From Cheilinus undulatus (taxonomy: Eukaryota > Chordata > Actinopteri > Labriformes > Labridae), in NCBI RefSeq assembly GCF_018320785.1, contig NC_054866.1:8710487-8774486 (forward strand): a stretch of 64,000 bases of DNA, in the 5' to 3' direction. The notes beneath the pieces are model-generated. The model did no database searches, was not told where the DNA came from, and saw nothing but the letters and a program-made list of their open reading frames with translations. Made by a program: the position numbers and the translations under genes. Below, piece after piece: positions 14,101 through 37,968 of the stretch (position 1 is the stretch's first letter; every line of letters starts with the position of its first letter).

Positions 14101-15048
14101 AGAATCAGCTCAGCACCAAAAATGCATTATGAAAAATATCAGTATACAAACATGGACAAATTGTTGTTGGTGCTAACAGTTTTGTCCATGTATGTGTGTT
14201 TTTGACCCCCAAAAATACTGTCCAACACATCTGACATTTCATAAACAAGTCATTAGATTAGAAATAATAGTCTCATCCTTCGAGTCACAGCAGACAGCAG
14301 ATGTCTGCAAAGTCTGAAGAAAATCCCTCAAAGTTTTCTTTAGATATTGCACTCAACACACATATGGATGTACTGAAAAATGTCACATCATTAACAGTTA
14401 AACCAACCCAGTAAATCAACAGGTGCTGAGTAATTATCTAAACAGTTCCTATTATGCACATTTCAAAGTCAATAAGTAGATAAATGTGTGTAACAGTAGT
14501 GGCTCTTTTATTAGAAGTTCACATTAACGTAAGAACAAATCCACCCTAAAATAAAGAACCCTCTGATTCAGATGTTTTATATCAATGATTTCACTTCAGG
14601 TTTGATGAGCGCAGGAGGATGATGGACCCTGGTTTTCCCAGACTAATCCGCACTGACTGGCCTGGACTCCCCAAAAGGATCGACGCTGCCTTCAAGTTAC
14701 AGGGTAAAAATACAAGAAAACACTTGGTGGTTGACAATTCGAGCAGCAGGACACAGTAAGAATAAAGCCAAAAAGAAGTCATAACTTCTTGTTTTAGTCA
14801 CATTGAGGAGCTACACAGGTTTATATTACTACCATGGACTCTATCACATAAGAAAAACACCATTTGATACACTTGTAGTTTTGTAATTATGGATTACTAG
14901 AGCAGAAATCTTCTTTTACCTCTTCTTGTTCTTTCTTCCTTTCACAGGCAGCATCTTCATCTTCAGTGGGACAAAGTCGTACCAGTATGACTTCAGGAAA
15001 AAACAGGTGGTTAATGTAATTTCAGCAAATTCCTGGCTAGGATGCTAA
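2128..15048 (+). CDS. mmp20: MMP20 (enamelysin)-like matrix metalloproteinase, exons 2-10 (5' exon not found)
   Basis: Secreted zinc endopeptidase; in the MMP20 family the known role is processing enamel/enameloid matrix. Exons read from splice sites: 2128-2375, 2462-2610, 2719-2844, 8062-8223, 8345-8456, 8537-8679, 8899-9055, 14600-14703, 14948-15048 (stop TAA). They join in frame to 433 residues. Order: propeptide with cysteine switch PRCGVSD, catalytic domain with structural-zinc motif HGDFFPFDG, active site [11 protein letters not shown] and Met-turn IMY, a short hinge starting GKPT, then a four-blade hemopexin domain closed by the Cys in KKCDP and the terminal Cys (SWLGC). The [22 protein letters not shown] series and the SWxGC end resemble MMP20 more than collagenases (recalled family sequence, not aligned). 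Exon phases match standard ten-exon MMP genes. The signal-peptide exon is absent from 1-2127 as far as I can see. Donors after exons 4 and 6 are GTTTGT, weak but GT. Confidence 0.88.
3080..4940. repeat. Pyrimidine-rich degenerate repeat tract (interrupted)
   Basis: 3080-3620 and 4870-4930 consist of irregular units of the kind TTTTGCC-CTTTTT-CACC-ATTTTTGCC. No coding content; open frames here reflect the base bias. A complementary purine-rich version occurs at 10100-10415 and 11591-11790. Confidence 0.7.
3622..4867. mobile_element. TIR element GGGGAGAGTGGGGTGA, TA-flanked, no transposase
   Basis: Left end GGGGAGAGTGGGGTGAGTTG and right end CAAATCACCCCACTCTCCCC are inverted with one mismatch, bounded by TA on both sides. 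Internal copies of the end motif occur near 3832 and 4472. It splits a pyrimidine-rich tract that resumes at 4870. Superfamily uncertain (TA duplication suggests Tc1/mariner). Confidence 0.7.
5553..5780 (-). mobile_element. Fragment of piggyBac-like MITE
   Basis: TTAAAGACCCTGTAAAGTAA and the following 200 bases are the reverse complement of 13090-13696, including a shared stretch around the TCACTGTCA/CTCAGGAGAA region. The far end is missing. Confidence 0.65.
5812..7990 (-). mobile_element. Tc1-type remnant in intron 4 of gene 1, split
   Basis: 5812-6235 and about 7730-7990 match, respectively, the outer part (AGTATTTAGTAGA, CTTTGGCTGCAATCACAGCA) and inner part (CAGCATGATGCTGCCACC) of the Tc1 copy at 27450. 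The middle, about 6236-7720, is foreign, with dispersed repeat pieces. Transposase is minus-strand and badly broken. Confidence 0.65.
6836..7052. repeat. Dispersed repeat, copy 1
   Basis: Shares with 18345-18548 and 25740-25955 a common order of motifs: a run like AGTACAACTAAACC, CTACTGCCTGGTCCTC, a TGATTGGTC-like site and GGCCAATCCATCAG. About 210 bp, no tRNA boxes. Confidence 0.55.
9060..10099. other. Intron 8 of gene 1, left part: repeat fragments only
   Basis: Contains a hAT-end-like TGGTTCTCAACCAGTA near 9126 and a dispersed repeat near 9390-9500 (GGCCGCGCATAAGGAGGG). Nothing else recognised. Confidence 0.45.
10100..11790. repeat. Purine-rich degenerate repeat tract (interrupted by Tc1)
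   Basis: Irregular AAAATGGG/GCAAAA units in 10100-10415 and 11591-11790, the reverse complement type of the tract at 3080-3620, split by the Tc1 element at 10416-11590. Confidence 0.65.
10416..11590 (-). mobile_element. Tc1/mariner element with terminal repeats about 200 bp long, degenerate
   Basis: 10416-10605 and 11385-11590 are long inverted repeats (outer bases AGGAAATTTG and CAAATTTCCT), each flanked by TA. The interior on the minus strand encodes a broken transposase; the region around 10780-10920 corresponds to the [12 protein letters not shown] motif of the Tc1 DDE domain. Lies in intron 8 of gene 1. Confidence 0.8.
12605..13692. mobile_element. piggyBac-like MITE flanked by TTAA
   Basis: TTAA on both sides (12601-12604 and 13693-13696), with inverted ends AGGACCTGTAAAGTAAAA and TTTTCACTTTACAGCGTCT. 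No transposase; a SINE-like repeat is nested inside. Lies in intron 8 of gene 1. Confidence 0.65.
13250..13608 (+). repeat. SINE/LINE-tail type repeat nested in the MITE
   Basis: Starts with a tRNA-like segment (GGTTAACCCTGTTGCCTCAC, GGTCCTGGGTTGCTTCC), continues through GTTTGCATGTTCTCC and GGATAGGCTCCAGCCCCCGC, and ends GATGGATGG. This is a very common fish repeat. TTTTATTTG flanks both sides as a target duplication. Confidence 0.75.
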
Positions 15049-15287
15049 AACACTCATTATGATTACAGACAAGGTAAAGCCAAGCTTAAGTTATTCCTTG
15101 GTACAGGTACAGTGACACAGGGATTACAGTGTTAAAAAGTATATTTTATGTGTTTTTTTTTTACAGTGTTATAGATTTTATTCCTATTAAAACAAAATGT
15201 CACATTATTATGTGTTTGAGGATGTTGGTGTTAACATAACTCTATTACATCTTTGTAAATCTCCTACTCTCCCTCTAGACTGACCTC

Positions 15288-15293
15288 AATAAA
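15288..15293 (+). terminator. Polyadenylation signal of gene 1
   Basis: AATAAA about 240 nt after the stop codon at 15048. A second AATAAA near 15458 belongs to a repeat also present near 760. Confidence 0.5.
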
Positions 15294-15499
15294 AGGATTT
15301 TTTTCCTCACAATGCTTTGAGGATTTTGTGCCGCACACTTCTTTCTCCTCTGCTCTTCAAGAAATAAGTCAGCTATCAGAACACAGCTTGACTAACCCAG
15401 AGAGCATCTTTTGAGCAAAGCTGTCTCTGCCAGGTTAAACTGTACATCAGTTTTGCAATAAAATGTTGAAATGTATTCCAAGAGTGTTCCAAAAGGAAT

Positions 15500-16660
15500 A
15501 CTGAGTTGGTCACACATTTGCAGCTGTAACAGCCTCTACTCATCTTGGGAGGTGTTCTGTAAGATTTTGGAGTGTTTTAGTGGGAATTTGTTCATTCTGT
15601 AGAGCATCTATGAGGTCAAGCACTGATGTTGAGCGAGAAACCTGGCTTGCAATCTCTGTTCAAACTCAGTCCAAAGGTGCTCAGTGGGGTTGAGGACAGG
15701 ACTCTGTACAGGTCAGTCAACACAGAACTCATCAAACCATGTCTTTATAGTCCTTGAGCTCCCGTCTGAACTGTTTGGGCCCGGTTAGAAAGTGACAGGA
15801 CCAATCAGCATCAAGGGGCAGTACTTTCAGGTGTGGGGGAGCGGTGACATAAGCAAGCAGCAACTAGAGACAAGTGCAATTATGGCGGACGACATTAGCA
15901 TTCTGTTGTTCTGATTGGCCCACAAAGATGTGACAGACAGAAGGTTCATCCAGTCACACTCTTAGTTTTTTTCAAAGGCTCTGCCCTTTCCCAAACGCCA
16001 TCTATGGAAGGTTTTCCAGATGAATGTGTGAAACAAATCCGTCTGGCGTGCCAGTTTAGGACACAGTTATGTTGGAATAGAGAAGGGCCTTCCTCAAATT
16101 GTTGCCACTAAGTTGGAAGCAAAGCATCGGACAAACATTGTCCTGTGTTTCTGTACTTTACAGCTCTCCATCTGACGCTTGGCACTGGACTTGGTGATCT
16201 GAGGCTCTTCAGCTATGGACTCAACAGAGTTCATGATTATAATTCACCAAAAGTCTGGGATTTTACGTGGTCTTCTGCTTCATTGCTGTTATCTTAAATG
16301 CTTCTACTTTCTAGTGATATCCCTTATAATTGATTGTGGAATATCCAGCAGGGATGAAAATTCACAAACCGTATTATTGCAAAGGTGGCATGCGTCACAG
16401 TACCATGCTTGAAGTCACTGAGTTCTTCAGAGTGACCCAATGGCCACTATGTCCAGGTGCTTGATTTTAAAAAACCTGTGACAACAGGCCTGATTGAAAC
16501 ACCTGAATTCAACAGTTAACAGGTGTGGTCAGTTACTACAGTCCATCAGAAAATCAGTCAAGTCTTCCTTTATAGTTGAAACTCCTCTCAGTCATTGTGG
16601 ACACTAGTACAATTAAAACATTAAACACCTATCACAGTTTTTTTTCCACAACCCTCTGAG
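15500..16660 (-). mobile_element. Mariner/Tc1-like remnant, interrupted
   Basis: The minus strand resembles a decayed transposase; GGTGCTCAGTGGGGTTGAGG (near 15677) is the reverse complement of the DLNPxEH region. The copy is broken at about 15755-16058 by a different repeat. It lies between gene 1 and gene 2. Confidence 0.55.
15755..16058. repeat. Dispersed repeat inserted in the mariner remnant
   Basis: Contains CCATCTATGGAAGGTTTTCC and GTGTGAAACAAATCCGTCTG, also present at about 1530-1590. No coding content. Confidence 0.55.
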
Positions 16661-16839
16661 TTTGGCCACAGGCTTCTAGTTGTCATCACATGAAATTAAG
16701 TTCATCTCTACTGTAATCTTATGAAAGCAACTACATCAAAGCCCTCAAGTGACCATTAGACGTTGCTCCAGAGTTATTCTAAAGACTCGTGTGTCTGCAG
16801 AGATAAACTCATGTGACACTAGTTATCTGTACAGAACAT

Positions 16840-17484
16840 GATGCTTATGTTTACCAGGAAAACTGGACTACGGCCAAAGTACAGGAAAGGTTATGGAAGC
16901 ACAGAAAGGTATTTCAGAAAAATAACCCAACGTTGATAAACGTCCACATTTTTTTGGACAATTTGTACAAAATTGAAGACGACACATTTGTTATTCGTAA
17001 CCACTAGATGACACATCATTTTCTTTTGATAGTACAGTCCTAACAAACGTAACTGATGATTTTGGCTTCATGCACATGGATTTGACCAAATTTTCTCCTT
17101 TTGTTCAAATGTGGTAAGTTTCATTTGAACAATGCAACAAAAACCTTTAAAAAAACATTAAAAAAAAAGGAAACAAACATTTGATTAAATCAAAGACTCA
17201 GGAAAAAACATAGCAAACTCCTTTCCAAACATGTTATCGTTGCAGGTTAAATGACCTGATCACTGATCATTGATCATTGTCTCCCCTCACTGTGGGATCA
17301 GAGGGGCCACTGTTTACTCTCCTCTTCACCTTCGGTCACAGAGCCTCCTCTTCATTTAGTGAACTACACAAGAGGACACAACATACTTTCCTTCAGTCTT
17401 CATTAACAACAAATTACTACATTCTCAAACAGCTTAGCTCCTTTTATATAGGGAGGTTGGATGTAAAGAATGAAAGATTTCAAC
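16840..17484 (+). promoter_or_regulatory. Gene 2 5' flank, duplicated upstream of gene 3
   Basis: Blocks in this flank recur in order at 37140-37860: the stretch around 16875-16935 (at 37152-37210), the segment containing GATCAGAGGGG, and the segment CAAGAGGACAC just before exon 1. An AP-1-like AGACTCA followed directly by GGAAA sits near 17192, but it is one base off the consensus TGACTCA. Confidence 0.6.
17445..17450 (+). promoter_or_regulatory. TATA box of gene 2
   Basis: TATATA within CTTTTATATAGGG lies 35-40 bp before the start codon, so transcription would begin only about 10 nt before the ATG. Inducible MMP promoters are typically TATA-driven. In the duplicated promoter of gene 3 the same position reads TTTATGCAAGG. 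Confidence 0.55.
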
Positions 17485-31475
<13,991 letters not shown>

Positions 31476-31703
31476 AAAAATATAAACATATCAACATGAG
31501 TGACTTTGTCAAAGATTGAACTGCATTTAACATGAAAACCATCATGATCCAAAGTACCTTGTTTTGTTTTGGTAACAATTCTCAGAGACACTGGGCCTCT
31601 GCCAAATTGAAAAGTCAATGAATGTTGGCAAAGTGCTGGAAACATCAGTAATCATCCCATCATTTCTAAAAACAATCTAAGACTTGCTTTAATGATTACT
31701 GCA

Positions 31704-31709
31704 AATAAA
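31704..31709 (+). terminator. Polyadenylation signal of gene 2
   Basis: AATAAA about 230 nt after the TAA stop; no earlier canonical signal was seen in the 3' flank. Confidence 0.6.
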
Positions 31710-33689
31710 TTTACTACAGTCAATGTGTTTACCCCATGATGTTTACTTGACAATGATGCCAAATTACATTTTTTTTGCTGAAATTCTAAGTTAAGTTATC
31801 ACATGTATGAGTTACATTTAATTCTTAAACCTAGTGCAAGAGCTTTCAAGAAATTTCTTAAACTCATTTACTTAAAAGGGCCCAAATGAAAATGATCTTA
31901 TTTGTATGACTGCCCCAAAGGATACATTACAAATCGTTTTTACAAATTGTTTTTCTGAGTGTGTCTGAGCTGTTGTTGGAAAATGCCCGTCTTTTGCCAG
32001 TGTTCTACACACTTTGAATCACAGCCTATGTGACTGGCTCTTAACCACATATGAAAAGATTCGACAAATAAAACTGAGCAGAATCTCTTCAACTGCACAT
32101 GAAATTCTAATTTTGTCTCCCTCACCCTAACCCTAACCTTTGTCTTTGGGTTTTCCTTAAGTTGTGGTGGGTTAAAATTAAATCTTTCCCCCTCAGTAAA
32201 TTTACCATTTCTATTCATGAAATTCTGCCGTTGTGAAAAAAAAAAAAACTCTGACAGCGAGTGGAAAACATACACCTTTCAGTAAGTCATTCTGATTCCG
32301 GCTTAGAAAATGTACGTCACTTTCATCCCTATAGTTGAGCTCACCCCATTTTAGAGGTCTGCAGCAAGATCCTCTTGTGTAACTAGGTTATTCTGACACC
32401 CAGTGAGGTGTCCCAGTAAGCAGCTGGTAACGTCAAATTTCCAACCATTTCAGATCAATCTGATGAAAAATCTGCACTTTTTATTCATAGTCCCCCTTTT
32501 AAATTTGACAACATGACAAAAGCACATCAAAAGTGCATAAAAACATGACAACAGAGCTGTATTTGATCAACCTGAGGTAGCAGAAATGTTTTTTTTTTTA
32601 CTTGAATGAAAATAAAATAAATAGAATGAAAAAATAAAATGAAATTCTGTAGATAATAATTTTGGTCACATCTTACCCAGGCATATCTTAAAGTGCATGA
32701 AAACTAAATCTGCACAGTTGTAGCTACAGTTGAAAAAGACATGTTTATTACTGGGTATTTTAGGGCTACTTCTGTCAGCATCGCTAGCCACATTTTAAAA
32801 CAGCACAGTGCATTGTAGTGAGACTGTTGCTAGGCTACGCGGAGTGTTGCATTCACGGTTTGGAAAGCTGTGGGGATTTATGAAAGCTTGCAAAACAGGT
32901 TGCCCTCTGCATCTCTGACATGACCACAGGCTGAGCCACTTGGGGGTTGGTCCTGGGCCGCATATGGCCCCCAGGCCACTAATTGAATAGGCCTGAGCTA
33001 CACCAAGCTGGCTTACAGTTACATCAGCCATGCCTCTATGCACAACTCCCATGCCTCAGCTTGGCCTAATACTGCCTCCCAGTGGCCTTCGTCCAGGCCT
33101 GTGTGATTTCCATTACCTATTTCTGAAGGTCCCCCCGTGATCTGGTCTTACCCACCAGGTCCCAAGCACAGAGTGTGGGTGAGCTGGATCAGGCCTGAGA
33201 ATGTGCACCAGATGACCGTAGAATCACAGCTGCTGCTCCTGTATCTAACAGTTGACCCTACCCATCCCCACCGTCCTGAGTACGTCAGCATTAGACACAT
33301 GTTCTTGCCAGTGAGTCCCAAAAATGTGCAGAATGGAAGTCCTCACAAAGAAGTCAAGATGAAGCCTCTGGCCATCAGTCAAGGCCCAGGCCCCATGAGT
33401 GAATGCAACAGTGGAGGAAAGGAGTAGAATGAGAAAGGAAACTTCAGCAACAGTCAAAGGCATTAGAACAAATAAGGAGCGAATGAAGTGTGTGGTGAAA
33501 GGTGTGATGGGTTGCAGCATTGCAGCTTGCAGGTTGTAGCTAGCTAAAGTACAGCAGCAGGTAGAAAACCACAGTTGGCAGGATATCAGTAACCCTGGCA
33601 GTGGGGAGGAGGAGGATGGCATTGTGGGAAGGTGGCTGACACTGAGGCCAGATCTCCAGTTTAAGAAAGAACCTTTAAGCACAAAGTTT
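31710..33689. other. Intergenic region between gene 2 and the LINE
   Basis: No gene supported. Open frames near 33137-33682 overlap on both strands and show no family features. A hAT-like piece with GGCCGCATATGGCCCCCAGG occurs near 32953. Confidence 0.45.
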
Positions 33690-35120
33690 AAGTGAAATGG
33701 CCTTGGGCAAGAGGTCGGAAAGAGTGGGCAACAGTAAACAGGGACCTTGTAATGTTGATAGAGGGGATTAAAGAAACAGCAGTAAATTTACCAAGATAGG
33801 GGATGTTATTATGCATATGGCATAGAAAGAGTCAGAGCTTATGATAGGAGTAAGGTTAAGAGAGTACAGCAAGTTTGATCTATTATAGGGAAGTGGAGGA
33901 GAGACAGGGAATTGATATTCTCCAAGATGTGCTTAAAAATAGGTTAATAACAGTTAAAAGGACTAAAGATTTGAGGAGGAGGGAGCAGAAGGACGAGGTT
34001 AGAACAGTTTAAAGGGATCCATTTAAATTTGTTAAAGGCAAGGGCAACTTAAGGTATCCGTGCACGAGAAAAAGAAGCATTTAAAATGTGGGTATTATGC
34101 CTTTTTTCAAGGCTTTACATCAGAGAGGGGGAATAAACCACCAGCAGCGAAGGCTAGAGCAGGACGTATCTGTTTGGTAAGTGTTTAATTACTGTGTTAC
34201 TAAATGGCTAAAAGGCCTCGTGGGGGCGGTCTGTTCCGCTTTGCCGGCAGCACAGACGAACCTCGAACCAGTCAGGAGATAATATTGCGATGACCTCATC
34301 AGTTTGCTCCCTGTTTGCTTCATCGAAATCTCGTCTCGGGAGAATCTCGGAGAGATTTTCAACGAACCGTTTTCATCAGTTTACACGCTAATTCCAAGAT
34401 TACTGCCGCATACGTTTATCTTGCGGTTTGAAAATTTGCACACGTGGAGTATGGACACCCAACATTGTGATTTTATATTTATGTTTTAAAAATCTTAAAA
34501 TTATAATACCCCCTCTTTAAGAAAGACTTGCTCTGATTCCAGGGAACAATAGAGATTTGGGCCTTCCACGTGACATCCCACCTTAAGAACAGATAGAGTT
34601 TTTAATGGATAGAGGACAGTGATCATGAACTGGCAGCCTGGGGGCCGCATCAGGCCCCCCATATCTTCCCCCATCTGGCCAGTGTTATTTAGTCGACTAA
34701 AACTATGACTAAAACTGTTCGTTGACAGCCTTTTTTTCCATGATAAGGAAGGAAAGGCAAGTGCAGACTGTAGTGTGGTGAGCAAAGGCTTCCTTTGTTC
34801 CAGGGGCAAATGAAGTCCCCTACCAGATTTTTAAAAGCATACCTGATGTCTTAGATTTCTCTGTTTACTAGGGTTAGTATGGCAGAAACAATCTATCCTG
34901 AAAGCCTGGTGTAGAGCAGTGGCAGTCCTGATTCCTTAGGAGAAGAAGTGCTCTGAACTTAACCAGTTTTGAACCATTTCACTCCTGAATGTGGAGGGGA
35001 AGATTTTCTTTAGCATCATGTCACATAGGCTAGCTAGTTATTTAGGAAGGAGTAAATAACTAGGTATGAGAGTGCAGAGAGCAAAAATCCCAGGTTTTTC
35101 AGGGTGCATAGAACACAATT

Positions 35121-36953
35121 GACCTATGGCTAAGTCCCGCCCTCAAACGCGATGAGCCAAACACAGTGCGCATAGCCGTTCCATACACTCGGACAACTGC
35201 TGTCTGGACGTCCATTGAAATTAATAGGAGAAAATCAGTTTTGGTCTGGTTTTATGAGGTTTTTTTGAGATTTTAAGGGTGCGTTCACACCAGAGCTGTT
35301 TGGTCCGCTTTAACCGAACTCTGGTCCATTTTCCCGGATGGTCTGGTTCGTTTCGAGTGGTGTGAACGCTCACACAAACTCTGGTGCAGACCAAACAAGC
35401 GGACTCTGGACCGCCTGAAACAGGTGGTCTCGGTCCGCTCCTTAACAAACCCTGGTGCGGTTCGTTGGAGGTGTGAACACAAAGCAGACCAACTTGTGAA
35501 CCAAAGGCAGGATGAGGCATAAAGCATAATAATACACAGATTTGTATGTGATTTAATACACTCAAATACATGTTGGTAACTCCCTTGGCATCTGGGTAGC
35601 CATGGCAACACTTCGTAGTCCATGCTGATTTATTCATCTCATGTGAAGGACGACATGCTGGACAGCTCACCACCTTGCCGGCTGCTCATAATGCCAAAAT
35701 GCAAGAGCAGAAACCACAAGACAGCATAAATTCTGTGGTTTTTAATTGTTTATGTGGAAGGAAAGACCGGTGGAAGGAGTTTCACCTTCTTCTATGCCTT
35801 CTTTTCTTCTTGGTCGCTGTTTGTTTGTGGCGACAGCGCCCCTAGCGGGCAGAGGTTGTAGGTGTTCAGACGGTTTGGTCCGCTTGGCCAAGAGAGCAGT
35901 GTGAATGCAAACCAAACCAAAGGAAAGTGCAACATGGCAATGTCTGTTCCAAAACGGACCGAGTCCCCGGACTATCAGGTGTGAAAATGACCTAAGTTCA
36001 AAAATGGTCAAATGGTGTTCATGGGGTACATGCGACTCCAACACAAGGTATCCTGAGAGTCTGGGCAACGGAGTGTACTTTTTACCCTTTCCTAAGCCAC
36101 ATCTAAACCGAGAAAAGTGTCTTCTTTGGATATAATTGTGCGGTAGACCACAAAATCAACTTGGCGTGAATAAAATTAACAAGGATGTCTACATCTGTTC
36201 TAAGGTAAGCCAATGTCATATTTGAGGCAGCATATTGTCACTTTGCTGGAAAGAAATATAAAGTTATCTTAAACATCTCTAACATTAGCTAAAGCTAGCC
36301 TAACGTTAGCTCCTAGCTACATTGTTCATTGTGTCAAGTTTTTTGTTGGGAGTTCATTGGCATTTTTTGTTCTAGTTTTTATTCTGTGGTGATCGTACAT
36401 CATTGTTAGCTGTTGTCCAAAGGGCTCCAGTTAAACTAACATTAACTCTAGAGCTTAGCTTCGTTAACTTATCTGTAAAAGCCGAGGATGGCAAACGTTA
36501 TGCTGAATGATTCAATGTAAATACTGTAGCACCAAACTAATGGGGAGAAACTCTTGGTAACAATGGTAAAAAGGCCGTTATATTTTTCTCTATTCTGAGC
36601 CAAAAACCTTAACTTCAATGGCACTTTGATGCTGATCCTCTATCTTGTGGTCTGAGGTTGTGATGGCAACGAGATGCGGTTTATCACGTTTGCACTGGGA
36701 TCTGTAAATTTTGGCTTGTAACTGAAGCTTTTTATCGACCTTCTCGACAATAAAATGATTAATATATCCCTCCAATTTGTAGTTTAGCCCTTTTTGGTAA
36801 CTTCTAGATGATATGTGATCTTTCGGTCTCCAATAATCATCAATGGCCTCCTGTGAAATGTCTCCTACTGTGACAACTGCAGTAGCGTCTGTCAGTGAAT
36901 GTTCATTGTTTGTCCGAGTGAGTGGAGGGGGCGTGGCTTAGCCATAGGTCAAT
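35121..36953. mobile_element. TIR element with TTGACCTATGGCTAAG ends
   Basis: Left end TTGACCTATGGCTAAGTCCC and right end GTGGCTTAGCCATAGGTCAA are inverted over 16 bases. It interrupts the LINE frame. No transposase was recognised; the superfamily is unassigned. A second inverted-repeat element is nested inside. Confidence 0.65.
35277..35992. mobile_element. Nested MITE (GGGTGCGTTCACACCAGA ends)
   Basis: Left end GGGTGCGTTCACACCAGA and right end ATCAGGTGTGAAAATGACCT are imperfect inverted repeats. The interior repeats GGTCCGCTTTAACC-like and GAACCAAACCA-like motifs on both strands. Known as a frequent fish MITE type. Confidence 0.6.
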
Positions 36954-37139
36954 AGTGTGATATGGCCCCAGAATCAGGCAGGTTAGTTAGAGAATAGGGA
37001 TTTAATTCCTGGTATATTTCGACATAGAAATGCGTTTGTACCACACAGTCTAATTTGGGGGGCATTTGACTACTTTAAAGTAGGGGGCAGAGGTTAATTA
37101 GAGAAAGCATATTTTAAGACATCAGGATGTGTACTTGAC

Positions 37140-37860
37140 TGTGACTGCAGTACAGAAAAGGTTATGGAAGCAGAGAAAGGTAGCACAAAAAGCAACCTAA
37201 TGTTGATAAATGTCTGGATGTTATGGTATAGTGTTAAAAAAAAGTCTACAAGTTTGTTCTTTGTAACCACTAGTCTTTACTAATGCAACTTTACTAATGC
37301 TACTCAAGTGTTTTCCATCAGGACCCCTCAACTTTGGAACAGCCTGCCCAAGGAGAAAAGATGTGTGGCCCTTGCTGTTGTGTCTTAATGCTTTGCTCTA
37401 CAATTGTCACATTTGGCAAAGCAATCCATAAACCCCTGTTTTTAAAAAGTGGTATACAAATAAAGTTCTCATTGTTATTATAACTTCTGATTTTGGCTTC
37501 ATCCACATTGATTTTACTCAATTTCCTTATCATTTTCACATGTGATAAATTATATTAATATGGTGAGTTATAAAACAAACACCGAAAACCTTCTGGAAAA
37601 AAAACAAACTGCCTTACAAATGTATCATTGCCTGTTAAGTGACATGGTCACTGATCACTATCTCCTCCCACTGTGTGATCAGAGGGGTCACTGTTTACAG
37701 ACAGTGTGAATATCAAACAGTGTGTAGGAGGATGTCTGCAGTTTTTATCAGAAAGCACAAGAGGACACGACATACTTCTTTCAGGATTCATTAACAACAG
37801 TAATACATCTAGGCCTCCTTTATGCAAGGAGATCAGATGTAAAGGATGAACCACTGCAGC
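37140..37860 (+). promoter_or_regulatory. Gene 3 5' flank, duplicate of gene 2 flank, with LINE-tail insertion
   Basis: Collinear with 16840-17484. The copy is interrupted at about 37290-37487 by a LINE 3'-end-like insert (ending TACAAATAAAG then ATTGTTATTAT). The TATATAG of gene 2 corresponds here to TTTATGCAAGG near 37818. Confidence 0.6.
37314..37487 (+). mobile_element. LINE 3' tail fragment
   Basis: CTTTGGAACAGCCTGCC through TGGTATACAAATAAAG and a short ATT-rich tail is the usual end of a fish non-LTR retrotransposon of the L2/Rex type. It interrupts sequence otherwise collinear with the gene 2 flank, so it inserted after the duplication. Confidence 0.55.
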
Positions 37861-37968
37861 ATGAGGTCTCTTGCTGGTTTTTGGATCCTTCTGCTGGGCT
37901 GGCCAGCCCTGTTCCATGCAGCATCTGTTTCTTCACCAGTTTCACCAGAGGACGAAGTCCTGGCTGAG
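37861..37968 (+). other. Gene 3 exon 1: signal peptide
   Basis: 36 codons, [13 protein letters not shown] followed by a small-residue region and ending EDEVLAE at a GTAATT donor. It aligns codon for codon with exon 1 of gene 2, with a one-codon deletion. Confidence 0.82.

Larger units (their letters stand above)
33690..37130 (+). mobile_element. Degenerate LINE reverse transcriptase, split by a TIR element
   Basis: Broken frames at about 34800-35118 give pieces such as RTISLLNVEGK-like (QF-TISLLNVEGKIFFSIM) and IPGFSGCIEHN. After the interruption, 36955-37080 continues with a NAFVPHSLIWGAFDYFKV-like stretch; these are conserved blocks of a non-LTR reverse transcriptase. Many stops. The part before 34690 is assigned by continuity only. 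Confidence 0.55.

Noticed and set aside
32123..32143. Telomere-like CCCTAACCCTAAC (also near 48753)
   Set aside because: Only about two repeats each; too short to call an interstitial telomere.
33245..33682. 145-codon open frame on the minus strand
   Set aside because: No recognisable domain, overlaps open frames on the other strand, and lies in repeat-rich intergenic DNA.
35221..35673. 150-codon open frame on the minus strand
   Set aside because: Lies across the end of a MITE and has no family features.
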